Shown here: positions 13,594 through 25,448 of the stretch, piece after piece | Layout: each line of letters opens with the position of its first letter | Position numbering within the stretch: the stretch's first letter is position 1 | DNA from: Utricularia gibba | Taxonomy: Eukaryota > Streptophyta > Magnoliopsida > Lamiales > Lentibulariaceae | NCBI GenBank assembly: GCA_002189035.1 | Contig: NEEC01000072.1 | Span: 1-64,000, forward strand | Direction: 5' to 3' | DNA: 64,000 nucleotides | The notes under the pieces: model-generated | Told to the model about the DNA's origin: nothing | The model's input: only the letters and a program-made list of their open reading frames with translations | Database searches by the model: none | Translations under genes and position numbers: made by a program

Positions 13594-15467
13594 CATGACA
13601 TCCTAACTTCAGCAAATGCATCACGATTTTCATCGAGTAGCACCCGATTGGGCTCAGAGCCAGACCGAACCTTGGGCCCTAACAAAGCTGCCAACGACAG
13701 CACCGCCTTAAAACGGCAAGCTATTGCTTGAAAAACCATTTAGGCAGCCGCCGAAAACCCATCGTTGATAAATGCATCACTTATTTTCCGGGCTACAACT
13801 GACTATGGCCTGAGCCCGACCCGACCTCTGGCCCAATCCCGAAACCCCCAAGAGCGCCTTCTGAAATATAAATAGAGTGTTGAGAAAACCCATTGGGGTT
13901 CTCATGACATCCTAACTACATCAAATGCGTTACGATTTTCGTCGAGTGCGACCCGATTGGGCTTAGTAGCCAGACCGAATCTCGGGCCGGACAAAGCTCC
14001 CAACGACAGCACCCGCCTTTAAATGGCAAGCTGTTGCTTGAAAAACCATGTGGGCAGCCGCCGACAACCCAACGTTAATAAATGCATCACTTCTTTTGCC
14101 GGGCTACAGCTGACTATGGGCTCAAGCCCGACCCGAATCCGGCCCGATCTCGGTGACCCACAAAAGCGCCTTGTCAAGTGTAAAGCATGCTGTTGAAAAA
14201 ACCATTTGGGGTGGTCATGAGATCCTAACTTCAATAAAGGTGTCACGATTTTCGTCGAATGGGATCGGATTGTGCTGTGAAGTCAGACCGAACCTTGGGT
14301 CCGGACGAAGTTCCCAACAACAGCACCCGCAAAAAACGACAACTTTTCCTCGAAAAAAGCATGTAGGCAGCCACCGAAAACCCAACGTTAATAAATGCAT
14401 CACTTTTTTGGCCGGGCTACAAATGACTATGGGCCAGAGCGCGACTCGACCATTTGCTCGATACTAGTGCCAGCCTAGAGCGCCTCCTCAAATATAAATC
14501 AGGTTGTTGAGAAAACCATTTGGGGTGCTCATGACATCCTAACTTCAAAAAATGCATCACGATTTTCATCGAGTAGCACCCGATTGGGCTCAGGAGCCAG
14601 ACCGAACCTTGGGCCCTTACAAAGCTGCCAACGACAGCACCCGCCTTAAAATGGCAAGCTATTGCTTGAAAAACCATTCAGGCAGCCGCCGAAAACCCAA
14701 CGTTGATAAATGCATCACTTATTTTCCGGCTACAACTGACTATGGGCCATAGCCCGACCCGACCTCTGGCCCAATCCCGAAACCCCCCAAGAGCGCCTTC
14801 TGAAATATAAAGTAGTGTTGAGAAAACCCATTGGGGTTCTCATGACATCCTAACTAAAGCAAATGCATTACGATTTCGTCGAGTACGACCCGATTGGGCT
14901 TAGTAGCCAGACCGAATCTCGGGCCCTGACAAAGCTCCCAACTACAGCACCCACCTTAAAACGGCAAGCTGTTGCTTGAAAAACCATTTAGGCAGCCGCC
15001 GAAAACCCAACGTTGATAAATGCATCACTTATTTTCCGGGCCACAACTGACTATGGGCCTGAGCCCGACCCGACCTCTGGCCCAATCCTGAAACCCCCCA
15101 AGAGCGCCTTCTGAAATATAAAGTAGAGTGTTGAGAAAACCCATTGGGGTTCTCATGACATCCTAACTACAGCAAATGCGTTACGATTTTCGTCGAGTGC
15201 GACCCGATTGGGCTTAGTAGCCAGACCGAATCTCGGGCCGGACAAAGCTCCCAACGACAGCACCCGCCTTTAAATGGCAAGCTGTTGCTTGAAAAACCAT
15301 GTGGGCAGCCGCCGACAACCCAACGTTAATAAATGCATCACTTTTTTGGCCAGGCTACAAATGACTATGGGCCAGAGCGCGACTCGACCATTTGCTCGAT
15401 ACTGGTGCCCGCCTAGAGCGCCTCCTCAAATATAAATCAGGTTGTTGAGAAAACCATTTGGGGTGCT
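13594..15467 (+). repeat. HOR block 8: 6-mer a c d* g b* f (1874 bp)
   Basis: Second half of the first 13-mer copy. It lacks monomer b. The a monomer has a b*-like tail (ctgaaatataaatagag). Confidence 0.88.
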
Positions 15468-17642
15468 CATGACATCCTAACTTCAGCAAATGCATCACGA
15501 TTTTCATCGAGTAGCACCCGATTGGCTCAGGAGCCAGACCGAACCTTGGGCCCTAACAAAGCTGCCAACGACAGCACTCGCCTTAAAACGGCAAGCTATT
15601 GCTTGAAAAACCATTTAGGCAGCCGCCGAAAACCCATCGTTGATAAATGCATCACTTATTTTCCGGGCTACAACTGACTATGGGCCTGAGCCCGACCCGA
15701 CCTCTGGCCCAATCCCGAAACCCCCGAGCGCCTTCTCAAATATATAGCAGAGTGTTGAGAAAACCCATTGGGGTTCTCATGACATCCTAACTAAAGCAAA
15801 TGCATTACGATTTCGTCGAGTACGACCCGATTGGGCTTAGTAGCCAGACCGAATCTCGGGCCCTGACAAAGCTCCCAACTACAGCACCCACCTTAAAACG
15901 GCAAGCTGTTGCTTGAAAAACCATTAGGCAGCCGCCGAAAACCCATCGTTGATAAATGCATCACTTATTTTCCGGGCTACAACTGACTATTGGCCTGAGC
16001 CCGACCCGACCTCTGGCCCAATCCCGAAACCCCCCGAGAGCGCCTTCTCAAATATAAGAGTGTTGAGAAAACCCATTGGGGTTCTCATGACATCCTAACT
16101 ACATCAAATGCGTTACGATTTTCGTCGAGTGCGACCCGATTGGGCTTAGTAGCCAGACCGAATCTCGGGCCGGACAAAGCTCCCAACGACAGCACCCGCC
16201 TTTAAATGGCAAGCTGTTGCTTGAAAAACCATGTGGGCAGCCGCCGACAACCCAACGTTAATAAATGCATCACTTCTTTTGCCGGGCTACAGCTGACTAT
16301 GGGCTCAAGCCCGACCCGAATCCGGCCCGATCTCGGTGACCCACAAAAGCGCCTTGTCAAGTGTAAAGCATGCTGTTGAAAAAACCATTTGGGGTGGTCA
16401 TGAGATCCTAACTTCAATAAAGGTATCACGATTTTCGTCGAATGGGAACAGATTGTGCTGTGAAGTCAGACCAACCTTGGGTCCTCACAAAGTTCCCAAC
16501 AACAGCACCCGCCAAAAAACGACAACTTTCCTTCAAAAAGCATGTAGGCAGCCACCGAAAACCCAACGTTAATAAATGCATCACTTCTTTGGCCGGGCTA
16601 CAAATGACTATGGGCCAGAGCGCGACTCGACCATTTGCTCGATACTGGAGCCCGCCTAGAGCGCCTCCTCAAATATAAATCAGGTTGTTGAGAAAACCAT
16701 TTGGGGTTCTCATGACATCCTAACTAAAGCGAATGCATACGATTTCGTCGAGTACGACCCGATTGGGCTTAGTAGCCAGACCGAATCTCGGGCCCTGACA
16801 AAGCTCCCAACTACAGCACCCACCTTAAAACGGCAAGCTGTTGCTTGAAAAACCATTTAGGCAGCCGCGAAACCCAACGTTGATAAATGCATCACTTATT
16901 TTCCGGGCCACAACTGACTATGGGCCTGAGCCCGACCCGACCTCTGGCCCAATCCCGAAACCCCCAAGAGCGCCTTCTGAAATATAAAGTAGAGTGTTGA
17001 GAAAACCATTGGGGTTCTCATGACATCCTAACTACATCAAATGCGTTACGATTTTCGTCGAGTGCGACCCGATTGGGCTTAGTAGCCAGACCGAATCTCG
17101 GGCCGGACAAAGCTCCAACGACAGCACCCGCCTTTAAATGGCAAGCTGTTGCTTGAAAAACCATGTGGGCAGCCGCCGACAACCCAACGTTAATAAATGC
17201 ATCACTTCTTTTGCCGGGCTACAGCTGACTATGGGCTCAAGCCCGACCCGAATCCGGCCCGATCTCGGTGACCCACAAAAGCGCCTTGTCAAGTGTAAAG
17301 CATGCTGTTGAAAAAACCATTTGGGTGGTCATGAGATCCTAACTTCAATAAAGGTATCACGATTTTCGTCGAATGGGAACAGATTGTGCTGTGAAGTCAG
17401 ACCAACCTTGGGTCCTCACAAAGTTCCCAACAACAGCACCCGCCAAAAAACGACAACTTTTCCTTCAAAAAGCATGTAGGCAGCCACCGAAAACCCAACG
17501 TTAATAAATGCATCACTTCTTTGGCCGGGCTACAAATGACTATGGGCCAGAGCGCGACTCGACCATTTGCTCGATACTGGTGCCCGCCTAGAGCGCCTCC
17601 TCAAATATAAATCAGGTTGTTGAGAAAACCATTTGGGGTGCT
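15468..17642 (+). repeat. HOR block 9: 7-mer a b c d e c d (2175 bp)
   Basis: First half of the second 13-mer copy. It corresponds to block 7, except that the sixth monomer starts like c (ctacatcaaatgcg) rather than c*, and the last is plain d. Confidence 0.88.
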
Positions 17643-19515
17643 CATGACATCCTAACTTCAGCAAATGCATCACGATTTTCATCGAGTAGCACCCGATTGG
17701 GCTCAGAGCCAGACCGAACCTTGGGCCCTAACAAAGCTGCCAACGACAGCACTCGCCTTAAAACGGCAAGTATTGCTTGAAAAACCATTTAGGCAGCCGC
17801 CGAAAACCCATCGTTGATAAATGCATCACTTATTTTCCGGGCTACAACTGACTATTGGCCTGAGCCCGACCCGACCTCTGGCCCAATCCCGAAACCCCCC
17901 AAGAGCGCCTTCTGAAATATAAAGCAGAGTGTTGAGAAAACCCATTGGGGTTCTCATGACATCCTAACTACATCAAATGCGTTACGATTTTCGTCGAGTG
18001 CGACCCGATTGGGCTTAGTAGCCAGACCGAATCTCGGGCCGGACAAAGCTCCCAACGACAGCACCCGCCTTTAAATGGCAAGCTGTTGCTTGAAAAACCA
18101 TGTGGGCAGCCGCCGACAACCCAACGTTAATAAATGCATCACTTCTTTTGCCGGGCTACAGCTGACTATGGGCTCAAGCCCGACCCGAATCCGGCCCGAT
18201 CTCGGTGACCCACAAAAGCGCCTTGTCAAGTGTAAAGCATGCTGTTGAAAAAACCATTTGGGGTGGTCATGAGATCCTAACTTCAATAAAGGTGTCACGA
18301 TTTTCGTCGAATGGGATCGATTGTGCTGTGAAGTCAGACCGAACCTTGGGTCCGGACGAAGTTCCCAACAACAGCACCCGCAAAAAAACGACAACTTTTC
18401 CTCGAAAAAGCATGTAGGCAGCCACCGAAAACCCAACGTTAATAAATGCATCACTTTTTTGGCCGGGCTACAAATGACTATGGGCCAGAGCGCGACTCGA
18501 CCATTTGCTCGATACTAGTGCCAGCCTAGAGCGCCTCCTCAAATATAAATCAGGTTGTTGAGAAAACCATTTGGGGTGCTCATGACATCCTAACTTCAAA
18601 AATGCATCACGATTTTCATCGAGTAGCACCCGATTGGGCTCAGGAGCCAGACCGAACCTTGGGCCCTTACAAAGCTGCCAACGACAGCACCGCCTTAAAA
18701 TGGCAAGCTATTGCTTGAAAAACCATTCAGGCAGCCGCCGAAAACCCAACGTTGATAAATGCATCACTTATTTTCCGGGCTACAACTGACTATGGGCCTA
18801 GCCCGACCCGACCTCTGGCCCAATCCCGAAACCCCCAAGAGCGCCTTCTGAAATATAAAGTAGAGTGTTGAGAAAACCCATTGGGGTTCTCATGACATCC
18901 TAACTAAAGCAAATGCATTACGATTTCGTCGAGTACGACCCGATTGGGCTTAGTAGCCAGACCGAATCTCGGGCCCTGACAAAGCTCCCAACTACAGCAC
19001 CCACCTTAAAACGGCAAGCTGTTGCTTGAAAAACCATTTAGGCAGCCGCCGAAAACCCAACGTTGATAAATGCATCACTTATTTTCCGGGCACAACTGAC
19101 TATGGGCCTGAGCCCGACCCGACCTCTGGCCCAATCCTGAAACCCCCAAGAGCGCCTTCTGAAATATAAAGTAGAGTGTTGAGAAAACCCATTGGGGTTC
19201 TCATGACATCCTAACTACAGCAAATGCGTTACGATTTTCGTCGAGTGCGACCCGATTGGGCTTAGTAGCCAGACCGAATCTCGGGCCGGACAAAGCTCCC
19301 AACGACAGCACCCGCCTTTAAATGGCAAGCTGTTGCTTGAAAAACCATGTGGGCAGCCGCCGACAACCCAACGTTAATAAATGCATCACTTTTTTGGCCA
19401 GGCTACAAATGACTATGGGCCAGAGCGCGACTCGACCATTTGCTCGATACTGGTGCCCGCCTAGAGCGCCTCCTCAAATATAAATCAGGTTGTTGAGAAA
19501 ACCATTTGGGGTGCT
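17643..19515 (+). repeat. HOR block 10: 6-mer a c d* g b* f (1873 bp)
   Basis: Second half of the second 13-mer copy, matching block 8 in order and within 1 bp in length. Confidence 0.88.
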
Positions 19516-22322
19516 CATGACATCCTAACTTCAGCAAATGCATCACGATTTTCATCGAGTAGCACCGATTGGCTCAGGAGCCAGACCGAACCTTGGGCCC
19601 TACAAAGCTGCCAACGACAGCACTCGCCTTAAAACGGCAAGCTATTGCTTGAAAAACCATTTAGGCAGCCGCCGAAAACCCATCGTTGATAAATGCATCA
19701 CTTATTTTCCGGGCTACAACTGACTATGGGCCTGAGCCCGACCCGACCTTTGGCCCAATCCCGAAACCCCCGAAGAGCGCCTTCTCAAATATATAGCAGA
19801 GTGTTGAGAAAACCCATTGGGGTTCTCATGACATCCTAACTAAAGCAAATGCATTACGATTTCGTCGAGTACGACCCGATTGGGCTTAGTAGCCAGACCG
19901 AATCTCGGGCCCTGACAAAGCTCCCAACTACAGCACCCACCTTAAAACGGCAAGCTGTTGCTTGAAAAACCATTGGGCAGCCGCCGAAACCCATCGTTGA
20001 TAAATGCATCACTTATTTTCCGGGCTACAACTGACTATTGGCCTGAGCCCGACCCGACCTCTGGCCCAATCCCGAAACCCCCCAAGAGCGCCTTCTGAAA
20101 TATTAGAGTGTTGAGAAAACCCATTGGGGTTCTCATGACATCCTAACTACATCAAATGCGTTACGATTTTCGTCGAGTGCGACCCGATTGGGCTTAGTAG
20201 CCAGACCGAATCTCGGGCCGGACAAAGCTCCCAACGACAGCACCCGCCTTTAAATGGCAAGCTGTTGCTTGAAAAACCATGTGGGCAGCCGCCGACAACC
20301 CAACGTTAATAAATGCATCACTTCTTTTGCCGGGCTACAGCTGACTATGGGCTCAAGCCCGACCCGAATCCGGCCCGATCTCGGTGACCCACAAAAGCGC
20401 CTTGTCAAGTGTAAAGCATGCTGTTGAAAAAACCATTTGGGGTGGTCATGAGATCCTAACTTCAATAAAGGTATCACGATTTTCGTCGAATGGGAACAGA
20501 TTGTGCTGTGAAGTCAGACCAAACCTTGGGTCCTCACAAAGTTCCCAACAACAGCACCCGCCAAAAAACGACAACTTTTCCTTCAAAAAGCATGTAGGCA
20601 GCCACCGAAAACCCAACGTTAATAAATGCATCACTTCTTTGGCCGGGCTACAAATGACTATGGGCCAGAGCGCGACTCGACCATTTGCTCGATACTGGAG
20701 CCCGCCTAGAGCGCCTCCTCAAATATAAATCAGGTTGTTGAGAAAACCATTTGGGGTTCTCATGACATCCTAACTAAAGCGAATGCATACGATTTCGTCG
20801 AGTACGACCCGATTGGGCTTAGTAGCCAGACCGAATCTCGGGCCCTGACAAAGCTCCCAACTACAGCACCCACCTTAAAACGGCAAGCTGTTGCTTGAAA
20901 AACCATTTAGGCAGCCGCCGAAAACCCAACGTTGATAAATGCATCACTTATTTTCCGGGCCACAACTGACTATGGGCCTGAGCCCGACCCGACCTCTGGC
21001 CCAATCCCGAAACCCCCGAGGCGCCTTCTCAAATATATAGCAGAGTGTTGAGAAAACCCATTGGGGTTCTCATGACATCCTAACTACATCAAATGCGTTA
21101 CGATTTTCGTCGAGTGCGACCCGATTGGGCTTAGTAGCCAGACCGAATCTCGGGCCGGACAAAGCTCCCAACGACAGCACCCGCCTTTAAATGGCAAGCT
21201 GTTGCTTGAAAAACCATGTGGGCAGCCGCCGACAACCCAACGTTAATAAATGCATCACTTCTTTTGCCGGGCTACAGCTGACTATGGGCTCAAGCCCGAC
21301 CCGAATCCGGCCCGATCTCGGTGACCCACAAAAGCGCCTTGTCAAGTGTAAAGCATGCTGTTGAAAAAACCATTTGGGGTGGTCATGAGATCCTAACTTC
21401 AATAAAGGTATCACGATTTTCGTCGAATGGGAACAGATTGTGCTGTGAAGTCAGACCAAACCTTGGGTCCTCACAAAGTTCCCAACAACAGCACCCGCCA
21501 AAAAACGACAACTTTTCCTTCAAAAAGCATGTAGGCAGCCACCGAAAACCCAACGTTAATAAATGCATCACTTCTTTGGCCGGGCTACAAATGACTATGG
21601 GCCAGAGCGCGACTCGACCATTTGCTCGATACTGGAGCCCGCCTAGAGCGCCTCCTCAAATATAAATCAGGTTGTTGAGAAAACCATTTGGGGTTCTCAT
21701 GACATCCTAACTAAAGCGAATGCATACGATTTCGTCGAGTACGACCCGATTGGGCTTAGTAGCCAGACCGAATCTCGGGCCCTGACAAAGCTCCCAACTA
21801 CAGCACCCACCTTAAAACGGCAAGCTGTTGCTTGAAAAACCATTTAGGCAGCCGCTGAAACCCAACGTTGATAAATGCATCACTTATTTTCCGGGCCACA
21901 ACTGACTATGGGCCTGAGCCCGACCCGACCTCTGGCCCAATCCTGAAACCCCCCAAGAGCGCTTTCTGAAATATAAAGTAGAGTGTTGAGAAAACCCATT
22001 GGGGTTCTCATGACATCCTAACTACAGCAAATGCGTTACGATTTTTCGTCGAGTGCGACCCGATTGGGCTTAGTAGCCAGACCGAATCTCGGGCCGGACA
22101 AAGCTCCCAACGACAGCACCCGCCTTTAAATGGCAAGCTGTTGCTTGAAAAACCATGTGGGCAGCCGCCGACAACCCAACGTTAATAAATGCATCACTTT
22201 TTTGGCCAGGCTACAAATGACTATGGGCCAGAGCGCGACTCGACCATTTGCTCGATACTGGTGCCCGCCTAGAGCGCCTCCTCAAATATAAATCAGGTTG
22301 TTGAGAAACCATTTGGGGTGCT
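19516..22322 (+). repeat. HOR block 11: 9-mer a b c d e c d e f (2807 bp)
   Basis: First 9-mer of the homogenised core. It carries agcgctttctg at 21963 in slot 8, shared by the 9-mers at 23884, 28265 and 36076. It lacks gcagcaaccg in slot 4, which those three have. Its final f has gttacgatttttcg, one T longer than usual. Confidence 0.9.
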
Positions 22323-23883
22323 CATGACATCCTAACTTCAGCAAATGCATCACGATTTTCATCGAGTAGCACCCGATTGGGCTCAGGAGCCAGACCGAAC
22401 CTTGGGCCCTAACAAAGCTGCCAACGACAGCACTCGCCTTAAAACGGCAAGCTATTGCTTGAAAAACCATTTAGGCAGCCGCCGAAAACCCATCGTTGAT
22501 AAATGCATCACTTATTTTCCGGGCTACAACTGACTATGGGCCTGAGCCCGACCCGACCTCTGGCCCAATCCCGAAACCCTCCGAGAGCGCCTTCTCAAAT
22601 ATATAGCAGAGTGTTGAGAAAACCCATTGGGGTTCTCATGACATCCTAACTACATCAAATGCGTTACGATTTTCGTCGAGTGCGACCCGATTGGGCTTAG
22701 TAGCCAGACCGAATCTCGGGCCGGACAAAGCTCCCAACGACAGCACCCGCCTTTAAATGGCAAGCTGTTGCTTGAAAAACCATGTGGGCAGCCGCCGACA
22801 ACCCAACGTTAATAAATGCATCACTTCTTTTGCCGGGCTACAGCTGACTATGGGCTCAAGCCCGACCCGAATCCGGCCCGATCTCGGTGACCCACAAAAG
22901 CGCCTTGTCAAGTGTAAAGCATGCTGTTGAAAAAACCATTTGGGGTGGTCATGAGATCCTAACTTCAATAAAGGTATCACGATTTTCGTCGAATGGGAAC
23001 AGATTGTGCTGTGAAGTCAGACCAAACCTTGGGTCCTCACAAAGTTCCCAACAACAGCACCGCCAAAAAACGACAACTTTTCCTTCAAAAAGCATGTAGG
23101 CAGCCACCGAAAACCCAACGTTAATAAATGCATCACTTCTTTGGCCGGGCTACAAATGACTATGGGCCAGAGCGCGACTCGACCATTTGCTCGATACTGG
23201 AGCCGCCTAGAGCGCCTCCTCAAATATAAATCAGGTTGTTGAGAAAACCATTTGGGGTTCTCATGACATCCTAACTAAAGCGAATGCATACGATTTCGTC
23301 GAGTACGACCCGATTGGGCTTAGTAGCCAGACCGAATCTCGGGCCCTGACAAAGCTCCCAACTACAGCACCCACCTTAAAACGGCAAGCTGTTGCTTGAA
23401 AAACCATTTAGGCAGCCGCTGAATACCCAACGTTGATAAATGCATCACTTATTTCCGGGCCACAACTGACTATGGGCCTGAGCCCGACCCGACCTCTGGC
23501 CCAATCCTGAAACCCCCAAGAGCGCCTTCTGAAATATAAAGTAGAGTGTTGAGAAAACCCATTGGGGTTCTCATGACATCCTAACTACAGCAAATGCGTT
23601 ACGATTTTCGTCGAGTGCGACCCGATTGGGCTTAGTAGCCAGACCGAATCTCGGGCCGGACAAAGCTCCCAACGACAGCACCCGCCTTTAAATGGCAAGC
23701 TGTTGCTTGAAAAACCATGTGGGCAGCCGCCGACAACCCAACGTTAATAAATGCATCACTTTTTTGGCCAGGCTACAAATGACTATGGGCCAGAGCGCGA
23801 CTCGACCATTTGCTCGATACTGGTGCCCGCTAGAGCGCCTCCTCAAATACAAATCAGGTTGTTGAGAAACCATTTGGGGTGCT
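22323..23883 (+). repeat. HOR block 12: 5-mer a c d e f (1561 bp)
   Basis: A 5-mer lacking b. It ends with caaatacaaatcagg, found also before 28265 and 40459 at the end of the matching 5-mers, so the slot is inherited. Confidence 0.9.
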
Positions 23884-24197
23884 CATGACATCCTAACTTC
23901 AGCAAATGCATCACGATTTTCATCGAGTAGCACCCGATTGGGCTCAGGAGCCAGACCGAACCTTGGGCCCTAACAAAGCTGCCAACGACAGCACTCGCCT
24001 TAAAACGGCAAGCTATTGCTTGAAAAACCATTTAGGCAGCCGCCGAAAACCCATCGTTGATAAATGCATCACTTATTTTCCGGGCTACAACTGACTATTG
24101 GCCTGAGCCCGACCCGACCTCTGGCCCAATCCCGAAACCCTCCGAGAGCGCCTTCTCAAATATATAGCAGAGTGTTGAGAAAACCCATTGGGGTTCT
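23884..24197 (+). repeat. Monomer type a (exemplar), showing the two ~156-bp halves
   Basis: Type a is A half 23884-24041 plus B half 24042-24197. The halves align along their length: aaaccatttgggg against aaaaccatttaggc, aaatgcatcacgatttt against aaatgcatcacttatttt, gggctcaggagccagaccga against ggcctgagcccgacccga, and cgcctt..agctattgcttga against cgccttctc..agtgttga. The monomer is therefore an old dimer of a 156-bp ancestor. Diagnostic bases of type a are cttcagcaaatgcatcacg, catcgagtagcaccc and ccctaacaaagctgcc in A, with cccatcgttgat and gactattggcctg (some copies gactatgggcctg) in B. It normally follows a type d or f monomer and opens each block in this annotation. Confidence 0.93.
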
Positions 24198-24510
24198 CAT
24201 GACATCCTAACTAAAGCAAATGCATTACGATTTCGTCGAGTACGACCCGATTGGGCTTAGTAGCCAGACCGAATCTCGGGCCCTGACAAAGCTCCCAACT
24301 ACAGCACCCACCTTAAAACGGCAAGCTGTTGCTTGAAAAACCATTTAGGCAGCCGCCGAAAACCCATCGTTGATAAATGCATCACTTATTTTCCGGGCTA
24401 CAACTGACTATTGGCCTGAGCCCGACCCGACCTCTGGCCCAATCCCGAAACCCTCCGAGGGCGCCTTCTCAAATATATAGCAGAGTGTTGAGAAAACCCA
24501 TTGGGGTTCT
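24198..24510 (+). repeat. Monomer type b (exemplar)
   Basis: The A half reads ctaaagcaaatgcattacg, then tcgagtacgacccg, gaatctcgggccctgac and ctacagcacccacc. The B half is nearly the same as that of type a (cccatcgttgat, ccctccgagggcgcc). It normally follows a and precedes c. It is absent from the 5-mers and from some 6- and 8-mers, where a is followed directly by c. Confidence 0.9.
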
Positions 24511-24823
24511 CATGACATCCTAACTACATCAAATGCGTTACGATTTTCGTCGAGTGCGACCCGATTGGGCTTAGTAGCCAGACCGAATCTCGGGCCGGAC
24601 AAAGCTCCCAACGACAGCACCCGCCTTTAAATGGCAAGCTGTTGCTTGAAAAACCATGTGGGCAGCCGCCGACAACCCAACGTTAATAAATGCATCACTT
24701 CTTTTGCCGGGCTACAGCTGACTATGGGCTCAAGCCCGACCCGAATCCGGCCCGATCTCGGTGACCCACAAAAGCGCCTTGTCAAGTGTAAAGCATGCTG
24801 TTGAAAAAACCATTTGGGGTGGT
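24511..24823 (+). repeat. Monomer type c (exemplar)
   Basis: The A half reads ctacatcaaatgcgttacg, gtcgagtgcgacccg, cgggccggacaaagc and cctttaaatggcaagc. The B half is distinctive: ccgacaacccaacgttaat, cacttcttttgccggg, acagctgactatgggctc, aatccggcccgatctcggtg and gtgtaaagcatgctgttga. In the A half the ATGCAT palindrome has become ATGCGT. A relative called c* here begins ctacaacaaatgc and often has a shorter 'ccttaaatgg'. Confidence 0.9.
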
Positions 24824-25137
24824 CATGAGATCCTAACTTCAATAAAGGTATCACGATTTTCGTCGAATGGGAACAGATTGTGCTGTGAAGTCAGACCAAA
24901 CCTTGGGTCCTCACAAAGTTCCCAACAACAGCACCCGCCAAAAAACGACAACTTTTCCTTCAAAAAGCATGTAGGCAGCAACCGAAAACCCAACGTTAAT
25001 AAATGCATCACTTCTTTGGCCGGGCTACAAATGACTATGGGCCAGAGCGCGACTCGACCATTTGCTCGATACTGGAGCCCGCCTAGAGCGCCTCCTCAAA
25101 TATAAATCAGGTTGTTGAGAAAACCATTTGGGGTTCT
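24824..25137 (+). repeat. Monomer type d (exemplar), most diverged A half
   Basis: The A half opens catgagatcctaacttcaat instead of catgacatcc. It has aaaggtatcacg where other types have aaatgcat, then gaatgggaacagattgtgc, gtgaagtcagaccaaacc, gggtcctcacaaag and a purine-rich ccgccaaaaaacgacaac. The B half has gcagccaccgaaaaccc (gcagcaaccg in this copy), cttctttggccggg, gccagagcgcgactcgacc and gctcgatactgg. It is the most divergent type and the usual partner of c, which it follows. Confidence 0.9.
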
Positions 25138-25448
25138 CATGACATCCTAACTAAAGCGAATGCATACGATTTCGTCGAGTACGACCCGATTGGGCTTAGT
25201 AGCCAGACCGAATCTCGGGCCCTGACAAAGCTCCCAACTACAGCACCCACCTTAAAACGGCAAGCTGTTGCTTGAAAAACCATTTAGGCAGCCGCCGAAA
25301 ACCCAACGTTGATAAATGCATCACTTATTTTCCGGGCCACAACTGACTATGGGCCTGAGCCCGACCCGACCTCTGGCCCAATCCCGAAACCCCCGAGGGC
25401 GCCTTCTCAAATATATAGCAGAGTGTTGAGAAAACCCATTGGGGTTCT
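25138..25448 (+). repeat. Monomer type e (exemplar)
   Basis: The A half is close to b but reads ctaaagcgaatgcatacg (two bases shorter at the core). The B half has ccgccgaaaacccaacgttg or, in most other copies, ccgctgaa(ta)cccaacg. It continues with gggccacaactgactatggg and, in many copies, aatcctgaaacccccc and ctgaaatataaagtagag. It follows d and precedes c or f. Confidence 0.88.

Larger units (their letters stand above)
11422..19515 (+). repeat. 13-mer higher-order repeat, two copies (4046 and 4048 bp)
   Basis: Blocks 7+8 (11422-15467) and 9+10 (15468-19515) have almost the same lengths and the same 13-slot order: a b c d e c d, then a c d* g b* f. This is a second-level repeat made of a 7-mer plus a 6-mer. 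Slots 6 and 7 differ between copies (c* against c; d/d* mosaic against d), so the unit has been altered since it duplicated. Confidence 0.85.

Noticed and set aside
24028-24040. ccatttaggcagc as telomere-repeat remnant
   Set aside because: Only one TTTAGG occurs per monomer and it is never in tandem. It aligns with ccatttgggg in the other half, so it is ordinary satellite sequence.
24471-24485. TATA-like caaatatatagcag in a and b monomers as a promoter
   Set aside because: It is a short AT segment of the repeat with no accompanying initiator, transcript or gene downstream. Satellite transcription cannot be judged from sequence.
24545-24561. Partial likeness of ttttcgtcgagtgcgacccg to a CENP-B box
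   Set aside because: The TTCG start fits, but the fixed A and the CGGG part do not match at the required spacing. Seven or so matching bases in a 17-base degenerate motif are expected by chance in a sequence repeated 200 times.
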